Shown here: positions 44,254 through 52,597 of the stretch, one piece after another
How positions within the stretch are numbered: the first letter of the stretch is position 1
Layout of the letters: each line of letters opens with the position of its first letter
Assembly (NCBI RefSeq): GCF_029714285.1
Contig: NZ_CP121662.1
Coordinates: forward strand, 1,116,001 to 1,180,000
Source: Rhizobium sp. CB3090
GTDB lineage: Bacteria > Pseudomonadota > Alphaproteobacteria > Rhizobiales > Rhizobiaceae
Direction of reading: 5' to 3'
DNA: 64,000 nt
Position numbers and translations under genes: made by a program
The notes under the pieces: model-generated
Database searches by the model: none
What the model saw: only the letters and a program-made list of their open reading frames with translations
Told to the model about the DNA's origin: nothing

Positions 44254-46114
44254 AAGCTTTGATGCCGACAATTCCTCTCCCGTCCTTGCCCGTGTCACAT
44301 GTTCGCTGGCCCTTCAGAAGTCTCTCCGGAGTCACCCGCCGGTTTATAGCGGCGAGCCATTCACGCTGGCGTTGTTGATCCCGGTGGAAATCAGGAAGGA
44401 TTTCGAGCGCGGGTTCTATGACCTGAAGAATTCGGAAACGGTTCTTGCCGACGTCGATCTTTGTCGGGCGACGACCACCATGAGAGGGAGGTCCGACTAC
44501 AACGATGTCAAGGCGTCGCTCAGGATGAATAAGCGCGTCGTGATATTCCTGGAGAAGCCGGACGACATACCGGCATTTGTCATCGCTGCTGCGGACAAGA
44601 TCGAGGCCGTCCATCCATTCGATGAGACCGTGCTTACCGATGCCGTGAAAGCGGTGCACGAAATCGCGCTCGACCACGAGGACGCGAAGCGAATGTTGGC
44701 ATATCCCATTGTGGATGTCCTCGCAGCGCTACGTCCGGGACGAAGCCACACTGACACGCTGAAGCGGCTTGAGGCTGCGAGAGATAGCACGCTCGACCGG
44801 AAAGTTCGTCCCGTCGAGGAGCTTGCGGGGTACGGCGGCGCGGCGGATTGGGCTCGGATCCTCGTCTCCGAACTGGCCGACTGGCGAAAGGGTGAGTTGC
44901 CGTGGGAGGACGTAGATACCGGCGTGCTCCTGAGCGGGCCGCCGGGCGTCGGCAAGACACTTTTCGCGAGATCCCTGGCAAGAAGCTGCGAATGCTCGTT
45001 TGTCGCGTCATCGCTTGCGCAGTGGCAGGCGGCCGGTCACCTCGGCGATTTGCTCAAGGCCATGAGGGAAACCTTTAGGCTAGCCGCCGAGAGAGCCCCG
45101 ACGGTGTTGCTGCTCGATGAAATCGACAGTATCGGCGACAGGAACACGTTCGCGGGCCACAACGCACAGTATTCCACGGAAGTGGTCGCGGGATTGCTGG
45201 AGTGCCTTGACGGAGCCTATCGTCGAGAAGGCGTTGTCGTTGTCGGAGCGTGTAATCATCCGGATCGCATTGACAAGGCTCTCCTTCGTCCGGGCCGGTT
45301 GGGAAGGCACTATCCGCTGTCGCTGCCCGACACGGAGGCGCGCAAAGGAATCCTGCTCACGCACCTTGGCGACGCCCTAGGGGCTGAAGATCTCGATCGC
45401 ATTGCGGCTGCGACGCTGGGGTTTTCAGGAGCAGATCTCGCACAGCTCGCCAAAGACGGCCAGCGCATGGCGAGAAGGGAGTCGCGAAAGATCGCCGTGG
45501 ACGACGTCCTTTCCTGTCTGCCGCCTGTGGCGCCGATCAGCGGCCCGCTCCGCGACCGCATTTGCATCCATGAAGCCGGTCACGCTGCGGCGGTGCTCGC
45601 TCTCAATGTCGGGCGTCTGACCGGCATTGTTGTCATGGATGGATTTCGTCATGGTGTCGGCATCGGCGGCGGCGTCCATTTCGAGCGGGAATCTCAGCTT
45701 CCGACGACGGAATACTATCTGAATTCCATCGTGGTCCAGCTAGCTGGGATGGCAGCCGAAGTCGTTCTTTTCGGAGACCATCTCGAAGGATCGGGCGGGC
45801 AGGTCGGCAGTGACCTGCAGCGGGCAGCCGATCTCGCCACGAGCATGGTCGCCCAGCTTGGGATGGGCGGGATCACGAACTTCCTCTCAGCGGAAAGCGT
45901 CGACGACCTCGACAGGATCCGGCGCTCGATTCCCAGTGTCAACCAGCGGGTCGAAAAGATGCTCGCCGAACAGTACGAGCGGGCGAAGGAGCTCGTAATC
46001 AAGAACGAGGAGTTCATCTGCGAACTAGCTGTCATCCTCAACTCGGAGGGCGGTGTCGATGGTGATCGGGCGAGGGCATTGTTCGATGCGATGGAGGAAG
46101 CCGATGGCGCGTGA
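44246..46114 (+). CDS. Soluble FtsH-like AAA+ ATPase/M41 zinc metalloprotease
   Basis: 622 residues from the ATG at 44246, which overlaps the upstream stop; a GTG at 44240 is an alternative. Residues 1-190 have no membrane segment, unlike real FtsH, and no known domain. The AAA+ module has Walker A GPPGVGKT (231-238), Walker B LLLDEID (288-294) and the arginine-finger region RPGRLGR (about 348-354). The M41 zinc site HEAGH is at 442-446 with the third ligand Asp in GSDLQRAADLAT near 523. All catalytic parts are therefore present, so it should unfold and degrade proteins in the cytosol. The N-terminal part probably selects substrates. Its partners are a TnsA-like protein and a small protein in the same operon, a set I do not know as a named system. 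Confidence 0.85.
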   Translation: MHRSFDADNSSPVLARVTCSLALQKSLRSHPPVYSGEPFTLALLIPVEIRKDFERGFYDLKNSETVLADVDLCRATTTMRGRSDYNDVKASLRMNKRVVIFLEKPDDIPAFVIAAADKIEAVHPFDETVLTDAVKAVHEIALDHEDAKRMLAYPIVDVLAALRPGRSHTDTLKRLEAARDSTLDRKVRPVEELAGYGGAADWARILVSELADWRKGELPWEDVDTGVLLSGPPGVGKTLFARSLARSCECSFVASSLAQWQAAGHLGDLLKAMRETFRLAAERAPTVLLLDEIDSIGDRNTFAGHNAQYSTEVVAGLLECLDGAYRREGVVVVGACNHPDRIDKALLRPGRLGRHYPLSLPDTEARKGILLTHLGDALGAEDLDRIAAATLGFSGADLAQLAKDGQRMARRESRKIAVDDVLSCLPPVAPISGPLRDRICIHEAGHAAAVLALNVGRLTGIVVMDGFRHGVGIGGGVHFERESQLPTTEYYLNSIVVQLAGMAAEVVLFGDHLEGSGGQVGSDLQRAADLATSMVAQLGMGGITNFLSAESVDDLDRIRRSIPSVNQRVEKMLAEQYERAKELVIKNEEFICELAVILNSEGGVDGDRARALFDAMEEADGA

Positions 46115-46427
46115 GTGGATTCGCGAAATCGCTGCTCGGGGATCGGTTTCCGGAGCAGACGGGCTCGACAAACTGCGAAGGATCCTTTCGAGAGAATGCG
46201 GAGCGGCTTACAGGCTCCGGGATGCTCGTGCCCGGCTACTTTTGCTTTCGATCGCAGTCCTGAGCGGTCAACCAAAACTCATCGAAGTCGATGGCCGGCT
46301 CTTGGTAATGATGTCGGTCAAGGATCTGAGGGAAATTGTCTGCCAGGGAGAGTTTGAAGCCTTTCTTGCGGCGGCCAAACTCGTCGCTAGCAAAGGACTA
46401 GGGCGACGTAAGGTGAAAAACCGATAG
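46104..46427 (+). CDS. Small hypothetical protein, third gene of the FtsH-like operon
   Basis: 107 residues; the ATG lies inside the end of the protease gene (11-bp overlap), so translation is coupled. The sequence is rich in Arg and Leu (LDKLRRILSRECGAAYRLRD then LLLLSIAVLSGQPKLIEVDG) and ends in a basic tail (GLGRRKVKNR). No family is recognised. A helical, basic protein tied to an AAA+ protease could be a substrate adaptor or an inhibitor. Confidence 0.7.
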   Translation: MAREWIREIAARGSVSGADGLDKLRRILSRECGAAYRLRDARARLLLLSIAVLSGQPKLIEVDGRLLVMMSVKDLREIVCQGEFEAFLAAAKLVASKGLGRRKVKNR

Positions 46428-46608
46428 CAGCTCGCTCTCAAGAGACCCACAGCCTGACTAAAATGCGGATCCGCCAAGGTGGCTTTTGTTAAGGCTGAAA
46501 AATCGAATCCGCGAGCGATAACTCGTTCTTTACCGGCGGCAGACATTTTCCCTCCGAGGCGGCACGTCCTTAAGGTCCTCCGAATTCTTCAGAGCAAATG
46601 GCGTTTTG

Positions 46609-47967
46609 ATGAGCAACGAATTGTCGATTGAACAGCTTTATGAAAAGGCGAAGGAAAATCCTCACTCCGACTATCTGGCCGAGGCGGTCCGATGCTTTAA
46701 TGCGAAGGCTTATCGCGCATGCATTATCATGACGTCCAACGCGGTGTTCACCTATATGCGCGAGTATATGCAGGAACTAGGTAGCTTGCAGGGAGGCGAG
46801 GCCAAACGCGTCACCGCGGCGGTGAACCAGGCCGAATCTTCCTCGAAATCATACGAAGGCGCCTTGTTAACAGCGCTCAGAGAAAAAGAAGCACTTTGTG
46901 TGGATGATCAGCTCGCCCTTAGAGACATCCTCGACAAACGGAATACCGCGGCTCATCCCAGCGGTTCGAGTGCCACCCGTGACGACGCGTACTACATGTT
47001 CAAGAAAGCAGTGGAGCAATTCCTGAGCAGGAAGCTACAATTGCCGGGCATTGCGGTCGAACAATTGCTGGAAGACATCGGACATAAGACCTTTTTTGTC
47101 GATTATGCGCTCGATGACGTAGCTCGAACCGTTGCCGACGCCATGCGCACGATCGATCCGTCTACTTATCCGCGGCTGTTAGGAAGACTCCGCGAAGACA
47201 TCGAGGCGAAGGATGGAAATGCTGAATCGAACTCTCTGATCTTCCTCTGTGGTCTTGCCAAATTGGATCTTCCAAACGTCAACACACAGCTACACCGCAG
47301 CTTCTTTGAAAAACGGAAGGGCTTCGATCCGGTCCGCGACGCTTTCCTCATCGATCTTTGCTTCTCCTGGCCAGCATTTCTTTCGATGACTGTGCATGAG
47401 CACCGTTATCGGCTGGACGACATGTTCGCCAATGCGTTCGAGGGGCTTGATGAACTACCGGCGTGCGACGTGGTCCGCAATCCAGTCGCTCTCCTGAATG
47501 CCATCATCATGGAATTTGGCGCGGGTTCAGCGCGAGCAGCCTACCCTAAAACAACGAGCGTCATTCTTCGCCGTTTCTGTGATGCTGAAGAATTGGCCCA
47601 TCTAGCATCCACGGAGCTTAGACCGGATCTTGTGCAATCGATCCTGGATCTCTTAAACTCCGGAAATCCTGGTGCCGAACCACGTGTGGCTTCGTTTCTG
47701 AAATCGGCGGACTGGGTCTTGGCGAGATCGCTTACCCGTCATGACGTGGAGCAGATTATCCGAACGTTGATGAAGCCCGAATTCCAGGGCGAGGCGCTCG
47801 AAATGCGAAGGAAGGTCTACAGCGATATACCCCATCTACGGGATATCGTGGCGAAGCCGATGCCTCCCATTACGCAACCATTTCGCGCCAAGCACGGCAG
47901 GTCTTCGTATTTCCGGCTGGAGGGCGAGAACTTCGTCCTCGCCCGGCGTGAGTACGCTACCGCCTGA
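46609..47967 (+). CDS. HEPN-domain protein with a long unknown C-terminal part
   Basis: 452 residues from the ATG at 46609; a TTG directly before it is possible. Residues 20-140 form a helical region with AVRCFNAKAYRACIIMTSNA and, at 111-116, RNTAAH. This is the R-x4-H signature of HEPN ribonucleases, set after LRDILDKR as in many HEPN proteins. The remaining 300 residues are helical and unassigned. HEPN proteins act as RNA-cleaving effectors in toxin and abortive-infection systems, which suits the location. No partner nucleotidyltransferase is adjacent. The end overlaps the convergent small gene by 11 bp. Confidence 0.7.
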   Translation: MSNELSIEQLYEKAKENPHSDYLAEAVRCFNAKAYRACIIMTSNAVFTYMREYMQELGSLQGGEAKRVTAAVNQAESSSKSYEGALLTALREKEALCVDDQLALRDILDKRNTAAHPSGSSATRDDAYYMFKKAVEQFLSRKLQLPGIAVEQLLEDIGHKTFFVDYALDDVARTVADAMRTIDPSTYPRLLGRLREDIEAKDGNAESNSLIFLCGLAKLDLPNVNTQLHRSFFEKRKGFDPVRDAFLIDLCFSWPAFLSMTVHEHRYRLDDMFANAFEGLDELPACDVVRNPVALLNAIIMEFGAGSARAAYPKTTSVILRRFCDAEELAHLASTELRPDLVQSILDLLNSGNPGAEPRVASFLKSADWVLARSLTRHDVEQIIRTLMKPEFQGEALEMRRKVYSDIPHLRDIVAKPMPPITQPFRAKHGRSSYFRLEGENFVLARREYATA

Positions 47968-48295
47968 GACCGGTTCCGCAGTTCGGCTGCATCAGTTCGT
48001 TCAGCTCTTCCTCGCTCGATATGCATTCTTCTCTGTTGTTCTCGAAGAAATATCTCATCATAGCGTTGTATTCTTCCGTCGTGAATCCCAGGGTGAGAAC
48101 GTCTTGAAGCGAGAAGATGCCGACCCCTGTTTCGGCGATCGTGTCCTTGCAGGCAAAGGACTCACCCAATGAGTGATTGTAGTAGACGTACCGGCTGTTA
48201 AACCGGTCCTCGACGTCCGCCACCGGGTTGCCGTCTTCGTCGAGCCAGTGAAGAACCTCCAGCGAGGTGAACATTTCTGATCGTTTCTTTCGCAT
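47957..48295 (-). CDS. Small acidic hypothetical protein
   Basis: 112 residues from the ATG at 48295 with GGAGG eight bases upstream. It begins MRKKRSEMFTSLEVLHWLDE and becomes strongly acidic at the C-terminus (ENNREECISSEEELNELM). No family is recognised. It is convergent with the HEPN gene (11-bp tail overlap) and divergent from the ThyA-like gene. An acidic small protein beside a putative ribonuclease could be an inhibitor, but the opposite orientation argues against a simple toxin-antitoxin pair. Confidence 0.65.
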   Translation of the reverse strand: MRKKRSEMFTSLEVLHWLDEDGNPVADVEDRFNSRYVYYNHSLGESFACKDTIAETGVGIFSLQDVLTLGFTTEEYNAMMRYFFENNREECISSEEELNELMQPNCGTGLRR

Positions 48296-48540
48296 TTTCA
48301 CGCCTCCTGTTTCCAGAAGCGTGCGAGCCGGCGCCGCAAGGAGAAAGCCCAACTGCAACGAAAGTCGCTCGCAAGGATTTCGCCGAATCGAAATTCGCGC
48401 TCGCCCCCTTCGTTATTGCCGAGCGCTGTTTTGAAAATTGGCGCCACTGAATACTCAAATCTCAGGTTGAGCATTCTTTAATGAATTGCAATCTGAATAG
48501 TGCTGGCTAAGATACTGCCGGTTATGGCTTCGAGGGCTCC

Positions 48541-49554
48541 GTGGAAATCGTGCAGGAAGGAATCGACGACGTCTTGATGACGCTATATCCGGCGCTCCTC
48601 ACAACGGGTGCTGCGTCCGAGGGCACAAGGGGCGGCATCCTTGAAATACTCGGCGTCACGCTTCATCTGACAAATCCGCTTGCGCGCGTAAGCAGGTCTC
48701 AAGACAGGGGAAAGCCGTTTTCTGCGTTGGGCGAACTCCTTTGGTATCTTCATGGCTCCGACAAACTCGAATTCATCGAACCTTATATCGGTCGCTACCG
48801 TGACGACGCTGAAAACGGGGTCATCCATGGTGCCTACGGTCCGCGCTTTCACGCGATGCGAGGCGATATCAACCAGATCGGAAACATTATCAAGCTGTTG
48901 ACCGATAACCCGAATTCTAAGCGGGCCGTCATCCAGCTTTTCGACGCCGCCGACATCACTCGCCGCTTCAAGGAAATTCCCTGTACGACCACGATTCAGT
49001 TCTTCGTCCGGGAGGGGCGGCTTCATCTGTCTGTGACGATGCGTTCGAACGACGCCTACCTCGGTCTGCCGCACGACGTTTTCTGTTTCACCATGCTCCA
49101 GGAAATGATGGCCCGGAGGTTGGGCTGCGAACTCGGCGAATACTATCATTACGTGGGTAGTATGCATGTCTACGACGCCAGCGTGGCGTCGATGCGAGAG
49201 TATTTCGATGAGGGCTGGCAACGAACTTCGGTAATGCCCGAAATGCCGAAGGGCGATCCCTTTGCGACTGTGAAAAAGTTGATCGCGGTCGAGCAGAAGA
49301 TAAGGCAGGGCGAAGAAGTAGTGGCCGCAAAGGAGTTTTCCGATCCCTATTGGGCAGACGTTATGAGGCTGATCCAGGTCTATTGGGCGACGAGGCTCCG
49401 CAAGACCACGGATATGGCGAAGCTCGAAGCGTTGCGCGCCGAATTCGACAACGACTTCTTCCTGAACTTCTTGTTGCGGCGTCGGAGGATGCGACAGCGC
49501 GCTGTTGTGCCGATCAAAGGAGAGAAGCCCGATGTGGCCGAAAAGGCAGGCTGA
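48541..49554 (+). CDS. ThyA-like pyrimidine nucleotide (hydroxy)methylase with dCMP-type Asp switch
   Basis: 337 residues from a GTG at 48541, longer than cellular ThyA (about 264). The thymidylate-synthase fold is clear: nucleophile Cys148 in EIPCTT (ThyA has PCH), MRSNDAYLGLPHDVF, and the nucleotide-binding SMHVYD. At the position of ThyA Asn177, which selects uracil, it has Asp179 (LPHDV versus LPFNI). This is the same substitution that gives T4 dCMP hydroxymethylase its cytosine specificity. The enzyme therefore probably acts on dCMP or CMP rather than dUMP and uses a folate C1 donor. It overlaps the next gene, a thymine-pyrophosphorylase-like protein, by 23 bp. This is an accessory gene, not the housekeeping thyA. 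Confidence 0.8.
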   Translation: MEIVQEGIDDVLMTLYPALLTTGAASEGTRGGILEILGVTLHLTNPLARVSRSQDRGKPFSALGELLWYLHGSDKLEFIEPYIGRYRDDAENGVIHGAYGPRFHAMRGDINQIGNIIKLLTDNPNSKRAVIQLFDAADITRRFKEIPCTTTIQFFVREGRLHLSVTMRSNDAYLGLPHDVFCFTMLQEMMARRLGCELGEYYHYVGSMHVYDASVASMREYFDEGWQRTSVMPEMPKGDPFATVKKLIAVEQKIRQGEEVVAAKEFSDPYWADVMRLIQVYWATRLRKTTDMAKLEALRAEFDNDFFLNFLLRRRRMRQRAVVPIKGEKPDVAEKAG

Positions 49555-50446
49555 ACATGAGCGACTGGTCGAGGCTTTGCTGAACCATTCCCAGACCACC
49601 CGTAATCTGCCGGGCGTCGGCACAGCGGCCGCTCGTGAAACCCTTGCTATGCAGTTCATTGCGAGCCTCCGGAGGGAGGACTACTACCGTCTCATCCAAC
49701 GAAAGGACGTCGATCCGCGGAAGGCGGATCCCAACTCGGGCGTCTTCGATCCTGAGAGGGCCGTTGCGTACCATATGCAGAATGGCGACGTGGAAGAAGC
49801 TGCGTGGCTGGTATTCCTTATGACGGAGTTTGCACGACCCGTATCGGGCTGGCAGCGCCTGGAGGATGTCTATGGAAAGCTGGGGGCGGGGATCTGGGAC
49901 TGGGGGACGATCAATGCCAACCCTCAGACCATGATCGACTGGATGGCGCAAAACTGGCAACGTATTGGCGGGAAATTCGGCAACCACCGGAAATATGAAA
50001 GTCTACGACCGGATTCCAACAGGAATTTCGCGAACGTCCTTACATCCTACCTCGACTGGATCGGCGAAGATGGGCATCGTCGCTTTTTTGCGAACGTGGT
50101 CCGAGAGAACGGCAACGATCCAGGGGTGCTGTTCGACGTGCTGTACAAAGGCATGAACGTTGCGACCTTCGGGCGTCTCGCTCGGTTCGACTATTTGTCC
50201 TTGATCGGCAGATACGGCATCGCTCCGATTGAAGCCGGGTCTGCATACCTCGACAGCGCGACCGGCCCAGCGGCCGGCGTCCGACTCCTTTTCCTGGGCT
50301 CCAGAACCGACAAGACGCGCGATCGAACCCTTCAATCATGGCTAGATGATCTCGACAAAGATCTGAGAGTTGGCATGGCGGTCATGGAGGACGCTCTATG
50401 CAACTGGCAGAAAAGTCCGTCTACGTTCGTCCACTACAAGGGTTAG
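49532..50446 (+). CDS. Alpha-glutamyl/putrescinyl thymine pyrophosphorylase-like protein
   Basis: 304 residues from the ATG at 49532 with AAAGGAGAG upstream, starting inside the ThyA-like gene. FGNHRKYESL, ATFGRLARFDYLSLIG, YLDSATGPAAGVRLLF and VMEDALCNWQKS are the blocks I associate with the helical alpha-glutamyl/putrescinyl thymine pyrophosphorylase families. In some phages these families act with ThyA homologues to hypermodify thymine in DNA. The protein has no membrane segment. The combination with a ThyA-like enzyme predicts a nucleotide or DNA base modification or surveillance role. The family name comes from recall of conserved blocks and should be tested by profile search. Confidence 0.58.
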   Translation: MWPKRQAEHERLVEALLNHSQTTRNLPGVGTAAARETLAMQFIASLRREDYYRLIQRKDVDPRKADPNSGVFDPERAVAYHMQNGDVEEAAWLVFLMTEFARPVSGWQRLEDVYGKLGAGIWDWGTINANPQTMIDWMAQNWQRIGGKFGNHRKYESLRPDSNRNFANVLTSYLDWIGEDGHRRFFANVVRENGNDPGVLFDVLYKGMNVATFGRLARFDYLSLIGRYGIAPIEAGSAYLDSATGPAAGVRLLFLGSRTDKTRDRTLQSWLDDLDKDLRVGMAVMEDALCNWQKSPSTFVHYKG

Positions 50447-51540
50447 GGAAGCGCGGGGTCGATCTCTTCCCATTTCCAGCGCCGCTTCAAATAGTTCAGC
50501 TTGCTTTTGGGGATCATATCGCGATGTTGCATCTGGCCCACGGTCAGGCCGGGCGCGATGCCGATCGAGACGCTGAATCGGATTACTGAATCTTTGTCCG
50601 GAGTCAATCGCTCGAATTCGGAAGCTCTCAGCCCCGGAATGATGCAGCTCTCGGCGAACTCGTTTGCTTCCTGTTCCTTGTCGTTGAAGGGTGTCTCGTC
50701 GCCGTCCAGAAAAGTATTGGCCTTGTGCAGGACAAGGTGCCCGATCTCGTGAAAGACGGTAAACCAGAACTGATCATCGCTCCGGTAGCGGAAGCTTAAC
50801 AGGATCATCGCCTTGTCGGGGTCGACCATCCGCGCTGCACCGCTGGCCTTGCATCCCGTCGGCGGCCTTACGATGACGAGCGCAACACCGGCTTCGGCGC
50901 AGAGGGTCCTGAGTTTCGGCAGGAAGCTTTGCGGATGCCTGACTCTGGAGAGTTTTCTAATCGCTTCAAGCCGATCCTCGAGATTTCCTGGATTCCAAGG
51001 ACGGGTGTTGATCATGTCGGACTCCAGTTCGCCGCGGCGAAGCCAGAGAAGTGTATCTTCATCAGTCGAAGAGTAAGTGTTCGACGTCCTGAAATCAGTA
51101 TTGCCAATCAGCCGACCATATCTGGACTCCCACGTGCCGACAGTCGGCACGTTGAAATAGACCAAGCGCCGGCGGATCTCCGCCGCCTTCTTCTCGTCCG
51201 TCATCTTGCCGCGTGGCTTCGAGCCGGGAGCGGGTATGGAGAGTACGAGATCGTCGTCCTCGTTTTTGCGAATGCGCTCGACCGCTCGAGTCACCGCTTC
51301 ATCAAAGTTTTCCTGGCGTTTCATCCAGAATTTCGGGTTGGCACCGAGCATCGTCGAGAGTTTGACGGCGTCATCCTCCTGGATCGCCGCAGAGCCGTCG
51401 AGAAGCGCTCGCACTCGTATCATACCATCCTCAAAGAGGCCGGCCAGACGATGAGGGTCGATGTCACGCCGTTGCATGACCGCGCGAATGGAATCGCCGG
51501 GCTTCGAGAACCAGTCGGGTATCGAGCGCTCTTCCATCAT
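50443..51540 (-). CDS. HTH-IrrE (ImmA/IrrE) metallopeptidase antitoxin, HigA-like
   Basis: 365 residues. The N-terminus (IRAVMQRRDIDPHRLAGLFE then AIQEDDAVKLSTMLGANPKFWM) is a HigA-type helix-turn-helix. The C-terminal half has the zinc motif FHEIGHLVLH near residue 262 and a downstream EQEANEFAESCIIP with the third ligand Glu. Such HTH-IrrE proteins act as antitoxins or as protease switches that cleave a repressor. The ATG overlaps the upstream HigB-like stop (ATGA). The gene is convergent with the pyrophosphorylase-like gene and overlaps its end by four bases. Confidence 0.85.
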   Translation of the reverse strand: MMEERSIPDWFSKPGDSIRAVMQRRDIDPHRLAGLFEDGMIRVRALLDGSAAIQEDDAVKLSTMLGANPKFWMKRQENFDEAVTRAVERIRKNEDDDLVLSIPAPGSKPRGKMTDEKKAAEIRRRLVYFNVPTVGTWESRYGRLIGNTDFRTSNTYSSTDEDTLLWLRRGELESDMINTRPWNPGNLEDRLEAIRKLSRVRHPQSFLPKLRTLCAEAGVALVIVRPPTGCKASGAARMVDPDKAMILLSFRYRSDDQFWFTVFHEIGHLVLHKANTFLDGDETPFNDKEQEANEFAESCIIPGLRASEFERLTPDKDSVIRFSVSIGIAPGLTVGQMQHRDMIPKSKLNYLKRRWKWEEIDPALP

Positions 51541-51863
51541 TGTTGCCCCGAAATTTCAATCAGCTTCACATATTGAACGGTGGACCAGTCGACCTGTCCA
51601 GCGTTATCGACCTCCTGGTACTGGTCGATCGCCACGAAGGTGGCCGTGTACACCGAACTAAACGACACTTGAAAGGACATAGTTGCTTTAGACACCAAAT
51701 CCTCCCCAAGGAATTCAAGCCAGTCACGGGCTGTTTCGAACGCTTCCGCTTCAGCGATCATCGTCGTTAGCCGTCCAGCATTGGTTCGCCCATACGCGAT
51801 TTCGGCGTCCTCCAATACGAGGCAACGGCACTTCAATATACTGCTGGCGAACGAGATTTGCAT
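51537..51863 (-). CDS. HigB/RelE-like toxin
   Basis: 108 residues in the order toxin-antitoxin usual for higBA. MQISFASSILKC then AYGRTNAGRLTTMIAEAEA fits the start of HigB-type mRNA interferases (I.F...KLKK...D...A...WG...A.KL..RL..L). The C-terminus VDWSTVQYVKLIEI replaces the usual V.I.E..KHY. The middle is less typical and contains no clear catalytic Lys/Arg set, so activity is uncertain. It overlaps the HTH-IrrE gene by four bases. Confidence 0.6.
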   Translation of the reverse strand: MQISFASSILKCRCLVLEDAEIAYGRTNAGRLTTMIAEAEAFETARDWLEFLGEDLVSKATMSFQVSFSSVYTATFVAIDQYQEVDNAGQVDWSTVQYVKLIEISGQQ

Positions 51864-51939
51864 GCGGGCGCTTATACGAATCTCGCGAGTCGCAGTCTTG
51901 CGAGCGAGGCTTGCGCGGCACTGTAGCGTCCGAATTCCA

Positions 51940-52305
51940 TCATTGCGGAAGGGCCGATCCTTGCGGCTTCGCTGCCTGTTTCGCGCGGATCTTGTCGATG
52001 CGGGACCAGTTGCGCGCGAGCTCAGTTTCGGCGGCGTGGTCCATGTCGACGTTCTGCGCGTTGCAAAGGGCCGCTAGAGTCACGAGAACTCCGCCAATCT
52101 CCTGAACGACTTCTCCTTGATCGCGAGAGAACACATAATCAACGAGTGCTTGGGCATCGGCCCGACTGCATCCGGAAGCCTGCGCAAGTTCCAGCGCCTC
52201 TTCGAGGAAACGATGCGCGCGCTCATGACTGTCGTGATGTGCCAATGGCGGGAAGCAGCTCACGATCCATTCGTGAACTCTTGCCTGGAAGCTATTCGTC
52301 TTCAA
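51940..52305 (-). CDS. MazG-like nucleotide pyrophosphohydrolase
   Basis: 121 residues, all helical. HERAHRFLEEALELAQASGC supplies the first ExxE-type metal motif of the MazG/all-alpha NTP pyrophosphatase fold, and GEVVQEIGGVLVTLAALCNA the second, in which the usual final Asp (E.xxD) is replaced by Gly (EIGG). Such enzymes hydrolyse dNTPs to dNMPs and occur in phage and defence loci. Its proximity to a ThyA-like enzyme and a pyrophosphorylase-like protein makes a shared nucleotide theme plausible, although it is transcribed in the opposite direction. Confidence 0.72.
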   Translation of the reverse strand: MKTNSFQARVHEWIVSCFPPLAHHDSHERAHRFLEEALELAQASGCSRADAQALVDYVFSRDQGEVVQEIGGVLVTLAALCNAQNVDMDHAAETELARNWSRIDKIRAKQAAKPQGSALPQ

Positions 52306-52597
52306 AGATTCCTCCGTTATGGTCGGCGTGCGGAGAAGGACTCACGCTTCTAGGTACACGATAGCACGGGTGCCCTCATAAACAACGACTGCGTGCCCGT
52401 CCTTGAGCCTGCCCACATCAGAATTTTCGTTCCGATGCCGAAGCGTGCCGCCCCGCGATTAGGCGGCTAGCGGCAGCCCGCACGGAAGGAGCATGAGATG
52501 GAGCGCTCATGGTCAAGTAGTTTCCCCACAGGGACAGATTCGCCGATCCGTTCGCGCTCGCGAGGCCGATCCCATCTGTGGGGCGAGAGCTGTGAAC

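Noticed and set aside
52524..52583. CCCCACAG/CTGTGGGG inverted repeat with a 44-base loop
   Set aside because: The arms are short and far apart, no transposase or gene relates to it, and chance pairing in GC-rich DNA is likely.
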